Source: Montifringilla adamsi
Lineage: Eukaryota > Chordata > Aves > Passeriformes > Passeridae
DNA length: 64,000 nt
Direction of reading: 5' to 3'
Assembly: GCA_017590115.1 (NCBI GenBank)
Contig: JAGGNK010008892.1
Location: forward strand, 186,001-250,000
The notes beneath the pieces were generated by a model that had not been told where the DNA came from, made no database searches, and was given only the letters and a program-made list of their open reading frames with translations. Below are positions 35,561-48,557 of this stretch, piece by piece. Numbering within the stretch: position 1 is the first letter of the stretch; each line of letters opens with the position of its first letter. The position numbers and the translations under genes were made by a program.

Positions 35561-38500
35561 GGCTCTGTCATCTTGTCTTTTGTTTCTGAAGACTTATGCT
35601 GTTTAATTTCAGTTGAAACACAAGGGTGGAAAGTCAAACAAGCAATATAAAAAAAACCGCTCAAGCCTGAACAGCCCCCCACTTCCGAGCCCTAGCCAAA
35701 AAAATTATCCAATCAGTAAGACAGCCAAAATCGCATGGTAGAAACATTTTTTTCATTAGCTATTACCAGCCTTCTAGTGACTAGCAGTATCTGGTCAGTA
35801 GATCTGTATGTGGTCAGTAGATCTGTGCAAATTGAATTACTCATCTTTCTCATGGAAAGTGGACATCACACACTTTGGTGCTTTGGGTCATAAGCTCTTA
35901 CAAGGATTCCTGCATTTGACAGGTTAAAAGTCAAATGGCCTGGTCTTCCAATTTCATTTTACTTTTCTTCTTTGTCTCCTTCATGAAACTTTATGTTATT
36001 GCATCACCTAATACTACTTGTGTCAGCTCTCCCAGCTTGCCTGCAGGTGTCCAGGCACACCTTATCCTCAACTGTAGTTTATTTATTTTGGCATTTTATA
36101 TGTGGACTAAAATTCTGTTGTGCTGAGTATTGTATCAGCACTATCAAAAGATTCCCAGCTCTCTCTCTGATTCTGGATAAAGGGTGAGGTAAAGTGGGTG
36201 TAAAGGGGGTAAACAAGGAATATGAGTTTCGGATCCTGACTGCCTGACAGGCAAGGTTTGTATGTGTACCATAAAGCCAAGAAAAATTCCAAGGGGACAT
36301 TTAAAAGAAAGGGGAAGTCACCTTTCAGTGTTTACTGAGTACCTTAAGAGTGTTAGCTAGTGTGGCCAAAGCACAAGAGTGACCAGCCTTGGTGTCTAAC
36401 ACTGCCTAAATAGAAGCCAAAGTAAATACTTCTGTGACGTGGCCACAAATGCTGAGTCTTTCAAGACCATATAATGTGTTAGAGAAGGAGGAGCCTGTGG
36501 AAATAAATGAGGTCAGAAAGCTGACTAAAGCCATGCACTAGAAGAAAGATCTTTGATAAAACTTCCTAAATTGGAAAAGAAGATCAAATTCATAAAGGAA
36601 GATCAAAAGTATAAATTCTCAAACAAGAAATACTGTAACATTTGAGCTATAAAGTGAATCTAGCTGATAACTCTAGAAGAGGTTTGCATTACCACAGTTT
36701 TGGAAAGATAAAATTTATTGGTGCTGAACTTTCTGCCCTTACCTGGGAGAGTTAGCTTTTATTGCTGTGCAGGTGAAACTTAAAAGGCCAGTGATGACTA
36801 AAACCCACACAGGTTTGTTGACTAGGTAATAACCAAAACAACAGATGACATACATTATTTTATTTAATGATGTAGGACTTTGAGCCACATTACTGAGGGA
36901 GCCAGATTCGCTGTTCCTTGGTGAATCCTTACTGTCTTGAGCTACTGCCTTTGTCTGAAATGTTCTACCAGTACCAGCTATGTGGAGCTGCTTACTGTAG
37001 GTAGTGTGAGTGTGGGATGGGTGTTCAGGGAACTAAAGCTTTTTTTTTTAAACTTGAAATATTAAATAGCATTTTTTAAAGTTAAAATATTTGAAGCATT
37101 TGCACTAAATGAGCCAAAATCAGATTAAGAGACTATGCTTTTAGAGGAACTCTTAAGGAGGGGCTCACAGTGCTTGCTGTTATTAATCACAGTGATATTT
37201 ATGATGTGTTTGCAACAAACAGTGCTCTTCAGTACTGTGCCTAAATATAAAAACAGTGTCATTGTATGATGCCAATAAAAAAGTGTGGAATGTTCATAAA
37301 AAGCTGATTCTGTGGTGCTTTTTGCACAAAAAGATACAGAACTGAGTCACGGGAAGTGGCACTTCAATAATGGCAGCTTTTATAATGGCAGCAAGCAGCG
37401 CTCCCTGGGCTCAGGTTGCTTCACTGTTTTCAGCATTTGTGTTTTTGTAGCTTTGCTCTGTTCCCAAGACTGATAGCAGAGAGATTGCACCGGGCCCCAG
37501 ATAGTCAGTTTTGTCTTTCTACATGAAAATGTGATTCTGCCTGAAAATACAATCCTGATTCAGCTGAATTACCCCATTGAAAACTTGCTGCTGGATTCTG
37601 CTCTGCTCCTCCAGGAAGATGCCTGATTCGTGCCAGCATGGCTGAAGAGGTGCTGGGGGAGCTGAGATGACTTGCAGTTTTGAGGAGCGGTGGTACAGGG
37701 CTGGGAGTGATGATGGATGGGTGCGCTCCCTCTCCACACTGTAGGGCTCCGCACGTGATCTCTGCCTGCCCTCCCTCTTCTCTCTGGGCATGAGAAGAAT
37801 CCGTGGCTGGAATGAAGGAAGCAGTTCTGCTTCCCAGGACCCTCTGCTGCCTCTCTCTGCCATGCCCACTGTCTTTGCCGGCTAACCAAGCCTGCTTGCT
37901 GCAAAGCTGTGTTGTGTAATCTAGCATGAGAGATGAGCATGGTGATGCTGCCCTTGCAGCGATTAAGGGATGTCTTTCAGCCGTGTGACAAAACATGTCT
38001 TTTCATTTATAGTTGTGAACTGTGCTCTGTGGAGATCATTAGCTTTGTATAGGGAAAAAGTTGGAAATTGGAATGCATTTTATGCAACCTGGATTCTGCA
38101 CACACTGTTCCTGTCATTCCTTATGATACAGTTTCAAATTACATGAGCTCATGCATTTTTAAAAACCTTCATGGTACATTAAAAACATGTGGTTGGCATT
38201 TCCTAACCTCTGTGGCCTTCTCTATATGACAGAAGTGTTTTCAGCACAGTTTTGTGCATTTGATGCAGTAGCATCTAAAAGCTCTACCAAGATGAAGGCT
38301 CTGTTTTGATAGCTGCAATACAAAACCTTACTAAAATTCTCTGTCTGCAGGAGTGACTAGCCTAAAGATTTATTGATGGGCTTTTGAACTAGAAGTATAT
38401 ATTCTTAATGCTTGACCCAAAGGCTGCATTGTAGCATTCAGCAGTTGGAGAACACAGCCAGACATTGTACTTCTCACTTTGTATGTTCTTAGCCACAAAA

Positions 38501-39023
38501 CTAAGTGTTGTCCTCTTACCCTGGTCCCTTGTACTAATCATGGTTGCTGATGAAAGCCCCACAGGGGCAGATTCCTTTGTGCATCTTTTTAGAGCTTGAG
38601 CCTGGCTGCTTAGTTAATCAGTTCTCTTTTGTGTTAGAGGTGTCTGTCTGAACTTGCAAAGAGGCAGCTACAGCCTATGAACTACTTGATTAATTTAGTT
38701 AGATATTCGTTCCAAACCCAACAATAAATATTAAATATTTATTTAATAAATATTGACATTTCTGTGCTTATCACATTATTTAATGAAACATGGTCCCCCA
38801 GAAGAAACCTTTTTGTTACTTTTAGAGAAGGGATCAATTTTTACATATCTGCAAACAAGAATGTTTCAGTCTTTTGTCTACAGGCAAGCTCTTATAAATG
38901 TCCACTGTAAATGCTAATTAATCTAAAATATTTTAAATATCTCATGAAGTTTGGTGAGGGTAAACTTTCCAGTTCCAGAAGCATGTACTTGAGGTAACGT
39001 TTGGTTTTTTTTTCCCTTTATAG
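35561..39023 (+). other. FAM177A1 intron 1
   Basis: About 3.5 kb between the CpG island and exon 2. A small direct repeat TGGTCAGTAGATCTGT occurs at 35792 and 35811. A moderately GC-rich block at 37480-38000 has three overlapping minus-strand open frames (up to 163 codons) but no recognisable protein or paired splice sites. Confidence 0.6.
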
Positions 39024-42000
39024 CAACTTTCAAAGGGAGAAAGCGGCTTTGAGAATGTGGAGCTGGGTGTCATAGGAAAGAAAAAGAAAGTTCCGAGGAG
39101 GGTTATTCATTTTGCAAGTGGAGAAACAATGGAAGAGTATAGCACAGATGAAGAGGAAGATGAACAAGAGAAAAAAGACCTGTTGCCACCTGTAGATCCT
39201 GTAGGTATTTTACTTGATAAATTGCTACTTCTGGTGTACTGGGCAGCTATAAACATTTTATACTTAATTTTTTTTTGTGTCACAAATCTGATACAGTCTT
39301 TATTATTATAAATTCTAATAATTTGACTGGCCTAACAGACTCAGAAATCTGTGAAAAGTATTACTGGGGAGTTTGTCCTGGAGCTTTCCTCCACTAAAGC
39401 CTTATTAATTAGAAATCAGTTTAATTTCTTCACAGTTCTAGTTTGTTCTCTCCAGCATTTCCCTTTCTAATAATACTTGCCTTGTAGATACAAGTAGATA
39501 CCTTGATTTATACTGTTGCTTAAAAAAAATTGCAAGACAGACGTTTTTTCTTTATGTCTGTTGACATTGAAGAGTTAAACCTGTAATTTAGGGTCATCAT
39601 AACAACAATTTGATATAATGAAAAGAGTATTGGAGGGAAAGAAGCAGATGACTTGCAGAAATAAAGGAAGACTGGTGTAATTCATGATACATAAAAACCA
39701 GATTTTAAAGGACCTGCCTAGTCCATGTGAGTGTTCATCTGTGTTGTAAGCTGTTGAGACATTGCTCGGCCTGTGAATGGAGTTTCCTTTTACTGGTCCA
39801 GATTCAAGTGAAGTCTCAACAATTAAAGCCAGTATTGTGCATTGTAGTTGCTAAAATGCATTTCCCTTTTTGTCAATGATTGTGGATCTATACTTAGAGG
39901 TAAAATGAAATATATAATCAGTTTTATTCTATTGGCCTGAATGATAAATTATTTTGTAGTGATAGTGTGATTGCAAAGCTTACAGCCACATGTGCCAACA
40001 CCGGCAGCAGCAGCTCCCCCCCTCTGGCAGTCAGTCCCGGAGAAGATCCACATCCTGCTCGTCGTCTCTCCACGTGCCCAGCCTCATGTTTCTTTTACGA
40101 CAACCCCAGAAACTTGTGTGCCAACCACCTCTACCCTTCTGCAGCAATCCTTGCCTCAGTAAATTGAGTCTGCAGTCCTATTCTCTGCCCGCTGGCAGAG
40201 TTCTCTTCTTGGCCCTCTCTGCACCCTCTGCCTGTACTGAGGAGGTGGCTCCCAAACTGGCTGGGTGCTGCCTGCGGTGCTGCTGTGTGGTCAGGCAGCC
40301 AGGAGCCATGGCTTTGTGCAGGACTCCTTGTCCTGCCTGGCTGTGCGCTGCAGGCAGACACGGGTGTGGAGCTGCTTGTTCCCACACTTCAGAGAAGAGG
40401 CCTTGCATGCACAGAAAACAGTGCCCTGCTTTCTACTTGACATTGCTGTTGAAATGGCTCCTGCACCAGTGTTTGGGAATCCATAATTAAGAAATGTTGT
40501 GGTTGAAGCTTTCTATTTAATCTACAGTAGTAGACCCTGTATTTATTAATATGTTATCCATCCTGGGAGAGCTTGGCTTTCTTGAAGGGACTGAAGATTT
40601 TGACTTTCTGCTTTTGCTCTTCTGAAAAACTGGTGGACCGCAAGAGGTTTGCTTTGACTGTCAAGCAGTACCTCTCTTCCCCTCTGTAAAATTAATTTAT
40701 CTTGAAGAAGAGAAAAGATGGGTTGAGGATTAAGCTCCAGTGAGATGATGGGAATTCAGGTGGGATTGGGGGTTCCGCAAGTAGAGCTGTTGCAATGTGT
40801 TTTGTATGGATTTATGGCATTGCCCTCTTTCTTGGTAGACAGTTATTGTCTACAACAAAAAATAACATTAGCCTGATAGCAGGTAGGATGCTATCAGTAT
40901 TAAATACACACAAAGTATATACTTGGAAAAGACATGTATTGTAATCACAAACAATGAGTGAGATGTTAAGCTGCCTTGCTGGGTACTAGGGTGTTTCTTC
41001 CCTCTTTAAAGATCTTCTAAAATAAAAGCAGGAACTGTGAAACTTACTGACTATTATGGTAATGTTCAGGTATCTTCGGAGTGAAGTCTGTCCCCGGCTA
41101 GGCAGTCATGTCAGATATCTGTGGATGTCTGAGAGATTTTTGTTCCCCATTATAATGATCAGGGAACAAGATGTGTGTAGTTTTTTGTGCCATTTCCTGA
41201 CAGTAGAAGAGTTCATGGTGATGCAGTGACAGAAGGCTCACAAGCCTTGGTGTAGGTGTTGTGAGGGCAGAGACATGCATGCTGCTGTGCAAATGGACAC
41301 TTAACTAAAGAGCCCTCAAGTGTGCACAACAGCCAGGAATTCTGCATGATTGTTCCCCTCCTTTCCTAATACAGATTTCTCTTCTGAATACCAAAAAGAA
41401 TATTGTATGTTGGAGTTAAGATTGCGTTATTCTCCTTTTGTAGTTTATTAAATCCTTAATTTTGAATACATATTTTAATAAAAGGACCCCCCAAACCAGA
41501 GTAGTTTATTGTTATTGGAGCACTCCATGCCATATTATGTATTGCTTTTTACCTCGGACAGAATGAACTTGATTAGAGCAGGGGTTGCCATTAAGTGAGG
41601 CTTACTTTATCTCCTGCATGCTTTGTGTATCCCAGCTGAGCCAGACAATTGAAGAAATGTTAGTCCAAGCTGAGCTTTGGTGTTTTAGCCAACAGCTGCT
41701 TTTAAAACGTGGTTGTTTTTTTTTTTGTAGGGTTTCTATAAAAGCAATTAAATAGTCAGTTTGCTAAGACCAGCATGTCTAAAACTTGTTATCTCAGTTG
41801 GGATACAAAAAAGTATGTTGCAAGTAATAGCTGTTTCTGGACCAGTTTATTTTCACAAAAAGCACATTCAATATTTTGAATAGAAACTTACCATCATGAA
41901 GTTTCAAAGCTCTGCTGGTGTTAGCATCCTGGCAGTTTTTGAATGAGTTTAAGGGAAACAAATATTTTGCTGTGTTGTAAAGAAATGTCTTCAGTAAGTA

Positions 42001-45000
42001 CCTTGGTTTAATTGAGGTTTAGAGCTAAGCAGGCAGTGCCACTTTGTTTCTTACTAAGCAAAGTAGTATGTATATATCCTGGTAATACCATAACCTGAGC
42101 ACTTGGTGTGGTGGACTCCTGTTACTCGTAACGAAACAATTCTCAAAAAGAGCTGGGTTTTAAATTTTCTTTGAAACAACTTCTGGTGCTTCAATAGGTC
42201 AGCACTCAGTTCATTAACATTGTTGGACTGGGGTGTCCTTTCTATTGTGTTCTGTGTTTTTTAATCCAGATATTATTTTTTAGATAATAGCATTCAGTAT
42301 TATCTGAATGTTCTTACACTGAAATTCAAGTGCTTTAATAGCATAAATGTATTTTTTATTCTTTTGTCCTAAAATGTAGATGTTAGCACTCTACATGTAT
42401 GTTTTCTTTTGTTTTTGTCCACCAAAATTTTATTTGGTATTAATTAGGAAGATAATCCTTCTGTTTATCCCTGAAGGGACACTTGGTGTAAACTCTTTGC
42501 TGCATTCACCTATTAGATGAGTGGGCAGAAGGTGGAGTGTAAGTCTTCACAGAGGAACAGTAAGCAGCATGACTTTGGTGTGATAACTTTGGAATCCATC
42601 CCAAGAAGAAATCTGCAACAAAGCTCCAGGAGGGATTTGATTTTATTAACCTTCAATGCTCATGAAGATTGAAACACATCCTTGCAGGAAGGTTATCTTG
42701 ATACCCTATAGTTAAAAGGGCTTTAACTTTAAATAGCAAAAATTTCTCTTTTGAGGACCATCTGGTTTTCTTTTAAGAATTTGAGGATGAAGGAGAAAAA
42801 TAGTCACTGACCAAGTAATAACTACTCAGAATATGGTAGAAGCTCGTGATGGAGTATGGTATGTGTGTTCCTGATCTTGTTTTCACTGGCTTGTCTTAGA
42901 TGCCACAGTTTCACATGGTCTTACACGAAATAATCTGTTATAGCATTGAACAGTCATTGATTAAACTAATTAAGAAATTAATTTAAACTTTATCTTGGCA
43001 CAGTAAACAATGAAAAAGTATCTATTTGGTGGTGTATATTAACTATTAAATACAGGATTTTATTTTTCATAAATCAGGAAATTATTTTTTTTCTCATTTT
43101 GCCATTTTCTCTGACAAAAAGAAACCCTGCATACCTTTGAAAGTTTAAGTGTTATTAGGGCTGAAATCTGCCAAAAATAAATGCATATGTGGATTGTTTA
43201 GGAACATTGTGCACTCAGAAATGCAAGAGAACATGTGTGCTCCCTTCAGCAGTCCCACACTAGGAAACAAAATCGCGTTCTATTATTGAACTAGAGCCCC
43301 CCTTGGTTTTATCAATGATTGAATCCATTTTGTGCATTCCTATTTAAATTAAAATGATACATTCAGATTTTTTGTAATTTAAAAATCGGTTGTCAAAACC
43401 ATTGTTTTCCATTTTGACAACAAAATAAAGTCAGGATAGCTGAGTAATATAATTAAACATTGTAGAAACGTCTACTAAAGAGACTGATTGCAGGAGAAAT
43501 ACTATAAACAGTGTATGTGTTCATACTGTCCCTTGTTTCCTATCAAGAAATACAATATGGCTGCGTCCTTGAGTTGATTAAAGACTGAATATGAAGGCTT
43601 CTCTGGCTGGCCAAAGGAAGCTGACATGCAGTGTCTGGGTGTGTGGTTCTGCAGGTCTGTAGGACCTGACTTGGGTATGGATTTCCAGTTTCCAGCTCAG
43701 TGTATTAAAGCTACTTCACTGACAAGGGTTAATTTGATTAATTTGTACTGAGCCATTGCTTTAGAGCCCTGTTCATGTTACTCGAACAGCTCCAGTTTCC
43801 CCAGTACCAGTTTTTGCCTCACATCTGCCATTTCTGCTTCCATCTCCAGGGTGCTCTGGGAAGGCACCCAGATTTATCCTGAAGAGGTAAAGGGGGAATG
43901 TGTGGAAAAGGAAGGTGATTCCTCAGATTTGTTCCCTTGTTCCTGGTCGTTCCTGGTGGTTTACTCTCCAAACCATCTCCTTTCTCCTGTTCATTTCCTG
44001 GGAAGTGGCCTCTCATGATTTTGTATTGCCTTTTGAGGCGCTGGAAAGAAAGTTACTTTTTTAACTGAGGAGTCTGGCAAAGCCTTGCTTATCAGGGATG
44101 AGGAAATGTCTGGTTGGGTTTTGTCAGCAAGCAGAGGTTCCCACAAAGCTGAACTTAGAAGTGCTTCCAGTGTACCAAACTGATTTTTAGCTGTGGTGGG
44201 GGAAGAATAGAAATCGAACCTCTGTGTCTGCTGAGCCTCAGCTGTTACCCACGTTTGTGTTCCCACAAACTTGTTAGAATGTTCTGGGTCTGACTTACTT
44301 CTGTCACGTTGAAGCTCAGCTTGTCTTTTCACTCTGAAATATTATGGGGGCTCTTGTAACTTCTTTCTTACAGCACACAGCAGGCCCTTGTTTGTCCTGT
44401 GCCCTGCATGAGTGCTTTTTAACCCTGTCACCTCATCACGAAGGATTGTGCAGAGCCCTGTCAGTGCCATTATTTGCACCTGTGGCAACAAGCTTTTCCA
44501 GCACTTTTTTTGACTTCTTCAACTGAACAAACTCCTCGTTAGCCTTTCTGCCAACTGAGCACATAATCAATGAGCTGGAGGTGCTTTTGTGTAAGCAGGA
44601 TAGCAGCTGGTTTTGCTTACACTTTTACCTTGGCAGGACATTTTCCATATCCACTGCCAAAAATATATAGCATCTGGCTTTTTGTCAGCCTGCCCAACTT
44701 GAGTTTGTGGCTTGACAGACCATTTCTTGCTGCACTGATTTGTAGAGACTATGCTTGGAAAGCACCAAAGTCTAGTAGCTTGTGTCCATATATACTCATG
44801 CCTGTACCAGATAGTTTCTGTAGCTGTATTATTTACAGTAATATTGGTTGTTCCTGTACACATATCTGTTAAGTGAGATCATAGAAAAAGGTTACTATCA
44901 AACAGTTCTTAGCAGCAAGTTATAAATACTTACATAGCTGAGTAGAGCTAATGTGTTTTTCTTAATAAAAGTTGACACTTTAAATTGCTACTTTCCAGAA

Positions 45001-48000
45001 GAAAGGTACTTTACAGAGATCTTTTCTGGGGGGAAATATTATCAAAGAGCTCGCCTGAATAAAATAGCCTGTTAACTATAAACATATTTTAGTTCACTGT
45101 GAAAGTTGAATTTGCCTTTTCACAAATGGGAAGCCTACAGTTTTTTCCCCATTTGCTTGGAATCTGCTTTTCCCCTTTTGTATTACATGGGGTTTTTTTG
45201 TTTGTTTGTTTTTTAAACAGATACAGTCTCTTCCCTTGATGAAAAACATAGCCTGTGCACACCCAATATTTTATAATTAATTTAATTATAAATCTTTAGT
45301 TTATGATGTATATATCTAGATATCAGTTTGTGTGGAGCCTGCAGTATTTTTGCTGTAGCTGTGAATACACCCCAGTCATGCAGAAAGCAATTCCTTTTCT
45401 TTGTCTTCCTGGCCATCCCTTCCTAATCAGTCTGTATCCCTCCACAGCAGCACTCGGTGCACTCACTGCATCCCTGGGATCCTGATGAGATCCTACCCCC
45501 ACAGCTGCACACAGATCTCCAGTTCCTCCTGTTTATGTCCCACGCTGTGTGCCCTGGTGTGCAGGCTCTTCAGAGAAACTTCCTCACTCGCATGCAAATG
45601 CTTGAGGTGACCCCAGCTGAGCCCTGTTTATTCACATTGTGCTCCTCGTGGTTCACAGCACCCCAGGTGCTTTGCTTGACAGCCTCTCCATCGCTCCCTC
45701 AGAGCTCTGGTAACTCCCCCCTCCCTCAGGGCTCCTGGTTTTGTTTTGCAAGTGTCATTTCAAGGGATCATTCCTGTTTGGTTGTAAATGTTTTAAAGCA
45801 GCCTCTTTCTCAGAGGTTTGAAGGTTTGGTTTGATTTTAAACAGTCTTTTGCAGTTCACTCATTATTGTAATGAGGGACTACTTTGTTACCTCACTTCTC
45901 CTCTCGGCCTGATGGAATTCAGAATGTTATGGAAAGCTTTTTCTAGTCAGGGATTGAGTTGGCTGCTTGTCGTTTCCCAAGTCTGGAAGCGGGAAACAAA
46001 AAGCAGTGAAAGAAATGTTCCCAGAGGTAAACCATGGTTATATTTATATCTTATGCTGATACTTTGCTTCACTTGTCTGGTCTGTACTTATTTTAAAGCA
46101 AAAACATGGTAGTAGCTGCAAAACAGAAACCACTGCAGGTCCTTCTTAAGCCATTTGCAGTTTTGCATGTGTTATTTTGTGCCATGGCCATACAGCTGTA
46201 CGTATTCATACTCCTCTTGTTCCTGCAGACAACACTCACATGGGGACCCTACTTGTGGTTTCACATGCTGCGAGTTGCCACATCAACCTTATCAGGTATT
46301 GCTTTATTTAATTCTTGGGTAAAGCAGAAAGGGAATATTGAAACTCACAAAGTCATGTTGACAGACTGTAAATCATCTTTGGGTTCTACTTGTTTTTTCA
46401 GAAGTATGAATTGAACTGTATTTAAACTGTGGAGACGTACTCTCCTGCCTTAGGCACTTTTAGAATTTTTTTTACTTTTAATAAGCAATTCTTGCATGGA
46501 AGAATGAACAGAAAGTACTCTTTTAATCAACACTTTTCCCCTTTTTTCTTCATATGGAGATAGATTGATGTTGGCAAGGGAATATATCGGCTTTCTATTA
46601 GATTTTGTATGGAACCGTTTTGTGTGATGTTACCTGAAAAGAACGCTGGCTGGTGTAACTAAACTGACAGTTTTTCTGAAGACAGCTAGAAAGTATCCCA
46701 AGAACACATCTAGTTGTGTGCAGTACTGTGAACTTCTGAGGTTACAAAATAAACAGGACTGTTGGCCAGGGTCTTAAACTCACTGCAGAGACACTTATTT
46801 TTGCCCCACTCACAGACATTTATTTGACTCTTGGACCTCTTAAAATTTTGCCAACTTTTAAAAATACTTGTCATAGTCTGTGTTCTTTCCAAGGTAAAGT
46901 ATCTTTATTGGGTTTTTTCCCACAAATATTATGGAGTTTCTCTCATTGTACACATAATTTTGAATGTTTTTATATTTTTTGATAGTCTGTTGTATTAGTT
47001 AACCTATCCTTATTTTTAGAAACGCCTTTTCTCTGATGTACAGTGTAATTATATTCCTTGACGCATCTCTTCTTCATATGCAAGGGTAGATATTGCTTTT
47101 CCTTTTTTTAGAAGTCCTTTATGAACTTGAAGATCAGTCCTTTCTTCTTTGCACTTCAGTTTTGGCTCTTACCTCTGTAATTTGATCTGGTCTTTTGCAC
47201 AGCACTCAGGATGCCAGGATCTCTATGGAATTAGTTATTCTGAATGTTCATTGAAGCAGTCCATGACTGACTTCTAACTTTTTTCCCAGAAGATGACTAA
47301 CTCATTTGCATCCTTGGGGCAGATTTACAATTTGAAGTGCAGAATATTTTACTTCTTCCTTGCCTTTACTTGACCAGTGTTATCTGTAACCATCACCATG
47401 GAAAAGAAACTGGCTGACACAAGCTCCCCTCTGTTCCATACTTTTGACTGTGCCTTACATGTTTTAGCAAAGTAGCACTGAATGTAGCCTACAGCTTGAA
47501 AATTGAGACAACTGAAATGTAAATATTTTATTAATCTGTTAGTATGCAACACAGAACATTGTTAAAACTGACTTGAAGTATGCTTATGTCAATAAATACT
47601 GTCTAGTTTGCTAGTACCACTAGATTGAGCTGCCAGTACAGTTGGTACCCATGTACTTTTGTCTAGCCTTAATTTTCAGTTAAAGTTCAGTTCAAGGATT
47701 ACCCTTTAACTGGATCTAAGCTTGTTTTGCTAGGAATCAAAGCTGAAACTAGCAGAATTCAAACAGTATCACCATATATATTTTCATTGAATTTCATATT
47801 CTTCTCCTTTTGTTCATTCTTTATCCTAAAGAACAATTATTAGTATATTCAGATAATAATTACCTATAAGGAGATTAACCTCACAGATTTTTGTTGTATT
47901 TTGTGAGTGAAGTAGGACTACAGAAAATCATTCAGGAAAGATGGTAATTGATAATTTTTGTAATAAAACTGGGTATGAGAATTTTCTTCTAGATACTAAT

Positions 48001-48557
48001 CCTATTTAAACCTCTCTTTATTTTTTAGTGTGTGATTTCCTGGGGGAAAAGATTGCATCTGTTCTGGGAATAAGCACACCAAAATACCAATATGCCATTG
48101 ATGAGTATTACAGAATGAAGAGAGAGGTATGCGTGTGAGCTAGGGTTCTTGCACTCCTTTTCTCCCAACTTGTCTTCCTGGTGTTCTAAAAAATAAAATT
48201 TGTATTCTAGCATTAAAATGAAGCTTTAGACCCTCAAATGTCCTTACCTTGTAATAGTAACTGGTATGCTCTTATGGAAAGACTTAATCTAAGTAAGTGG
48301 TAAATAGTACATAGTAGCACATGAATCTGGTTATCTCTTTCTAGGAGGAAGAGGAGGAACATGAAAACAAGATGTCAGAAGAAGCAGAAAGACAGCATCA
48401 GGAACAGCAGAACAAGCCACAGGCAGAAGCTCCTGTCCAGACAGACCAGCCTGGAGCAACAGCATGCTCTTCATTCGTGAATGTAAACTTTGAAAATGAG
48501 GGAGATTGCCCGCCCACTGCGGAAAACAAACAAGATGTAGTTCCTGTCCCTCCTTAA
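39024..48557 (+). CDS. FAM177A1: FAM177A1 (exon 1 not found; four coding exons intact)
   Basis: Coding exons at 39024-39200, 46229-46295, 48029-48126 and 48345-48557 join with matching phases (0, 1, 0) to give 184 codons plus stop. Recognisable segments are GFENVELGVIGKKKKVPRRV, HFASGETMEEYSTDEEED, LTWGPYLWFHMLR, CDFLGEKIASVLGISTPKYQ and YAIDEYYRMKRE, then a glutamate-rich helix and the C-terminus SSFVNVNFENEGD...PVPP, all characteristic of FAM177A1. Human FAM177A1 is slightly over 200 residues, so about 30 N-terminal residues are missing. They belong to a first exon that must end in phase 0 before CAACTTTCAAAG at 39024. The basic KKKKVPRR patch and acidic EEED stretch are conserved. The family is Golgi/endosome-associated in mammals with no known enzymatic activity. 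Intron 2 (39201-46228) is 7 kb. Confidence 0.93.
39201..46228 (+). other. FAM177A1 intron 2
   Basis: Seven kb, mainly AT-rich. Two GC-richer blocks, about 39980-40420 and 45380-45740, carry overlapping short plus-strand open frames without recognisable products; they might be old repeats or unannotated exons. No intact mobile element was recognised. Confidence 0.55.

Noticed and set aside
37505..37996. Minus-strand open frames of 116-163 codons in FAM177A1 intron 1
   Set aside because: Three overlapping frames share one GC-rich block, with no recognisable motif, no start context and no matching splice partners.
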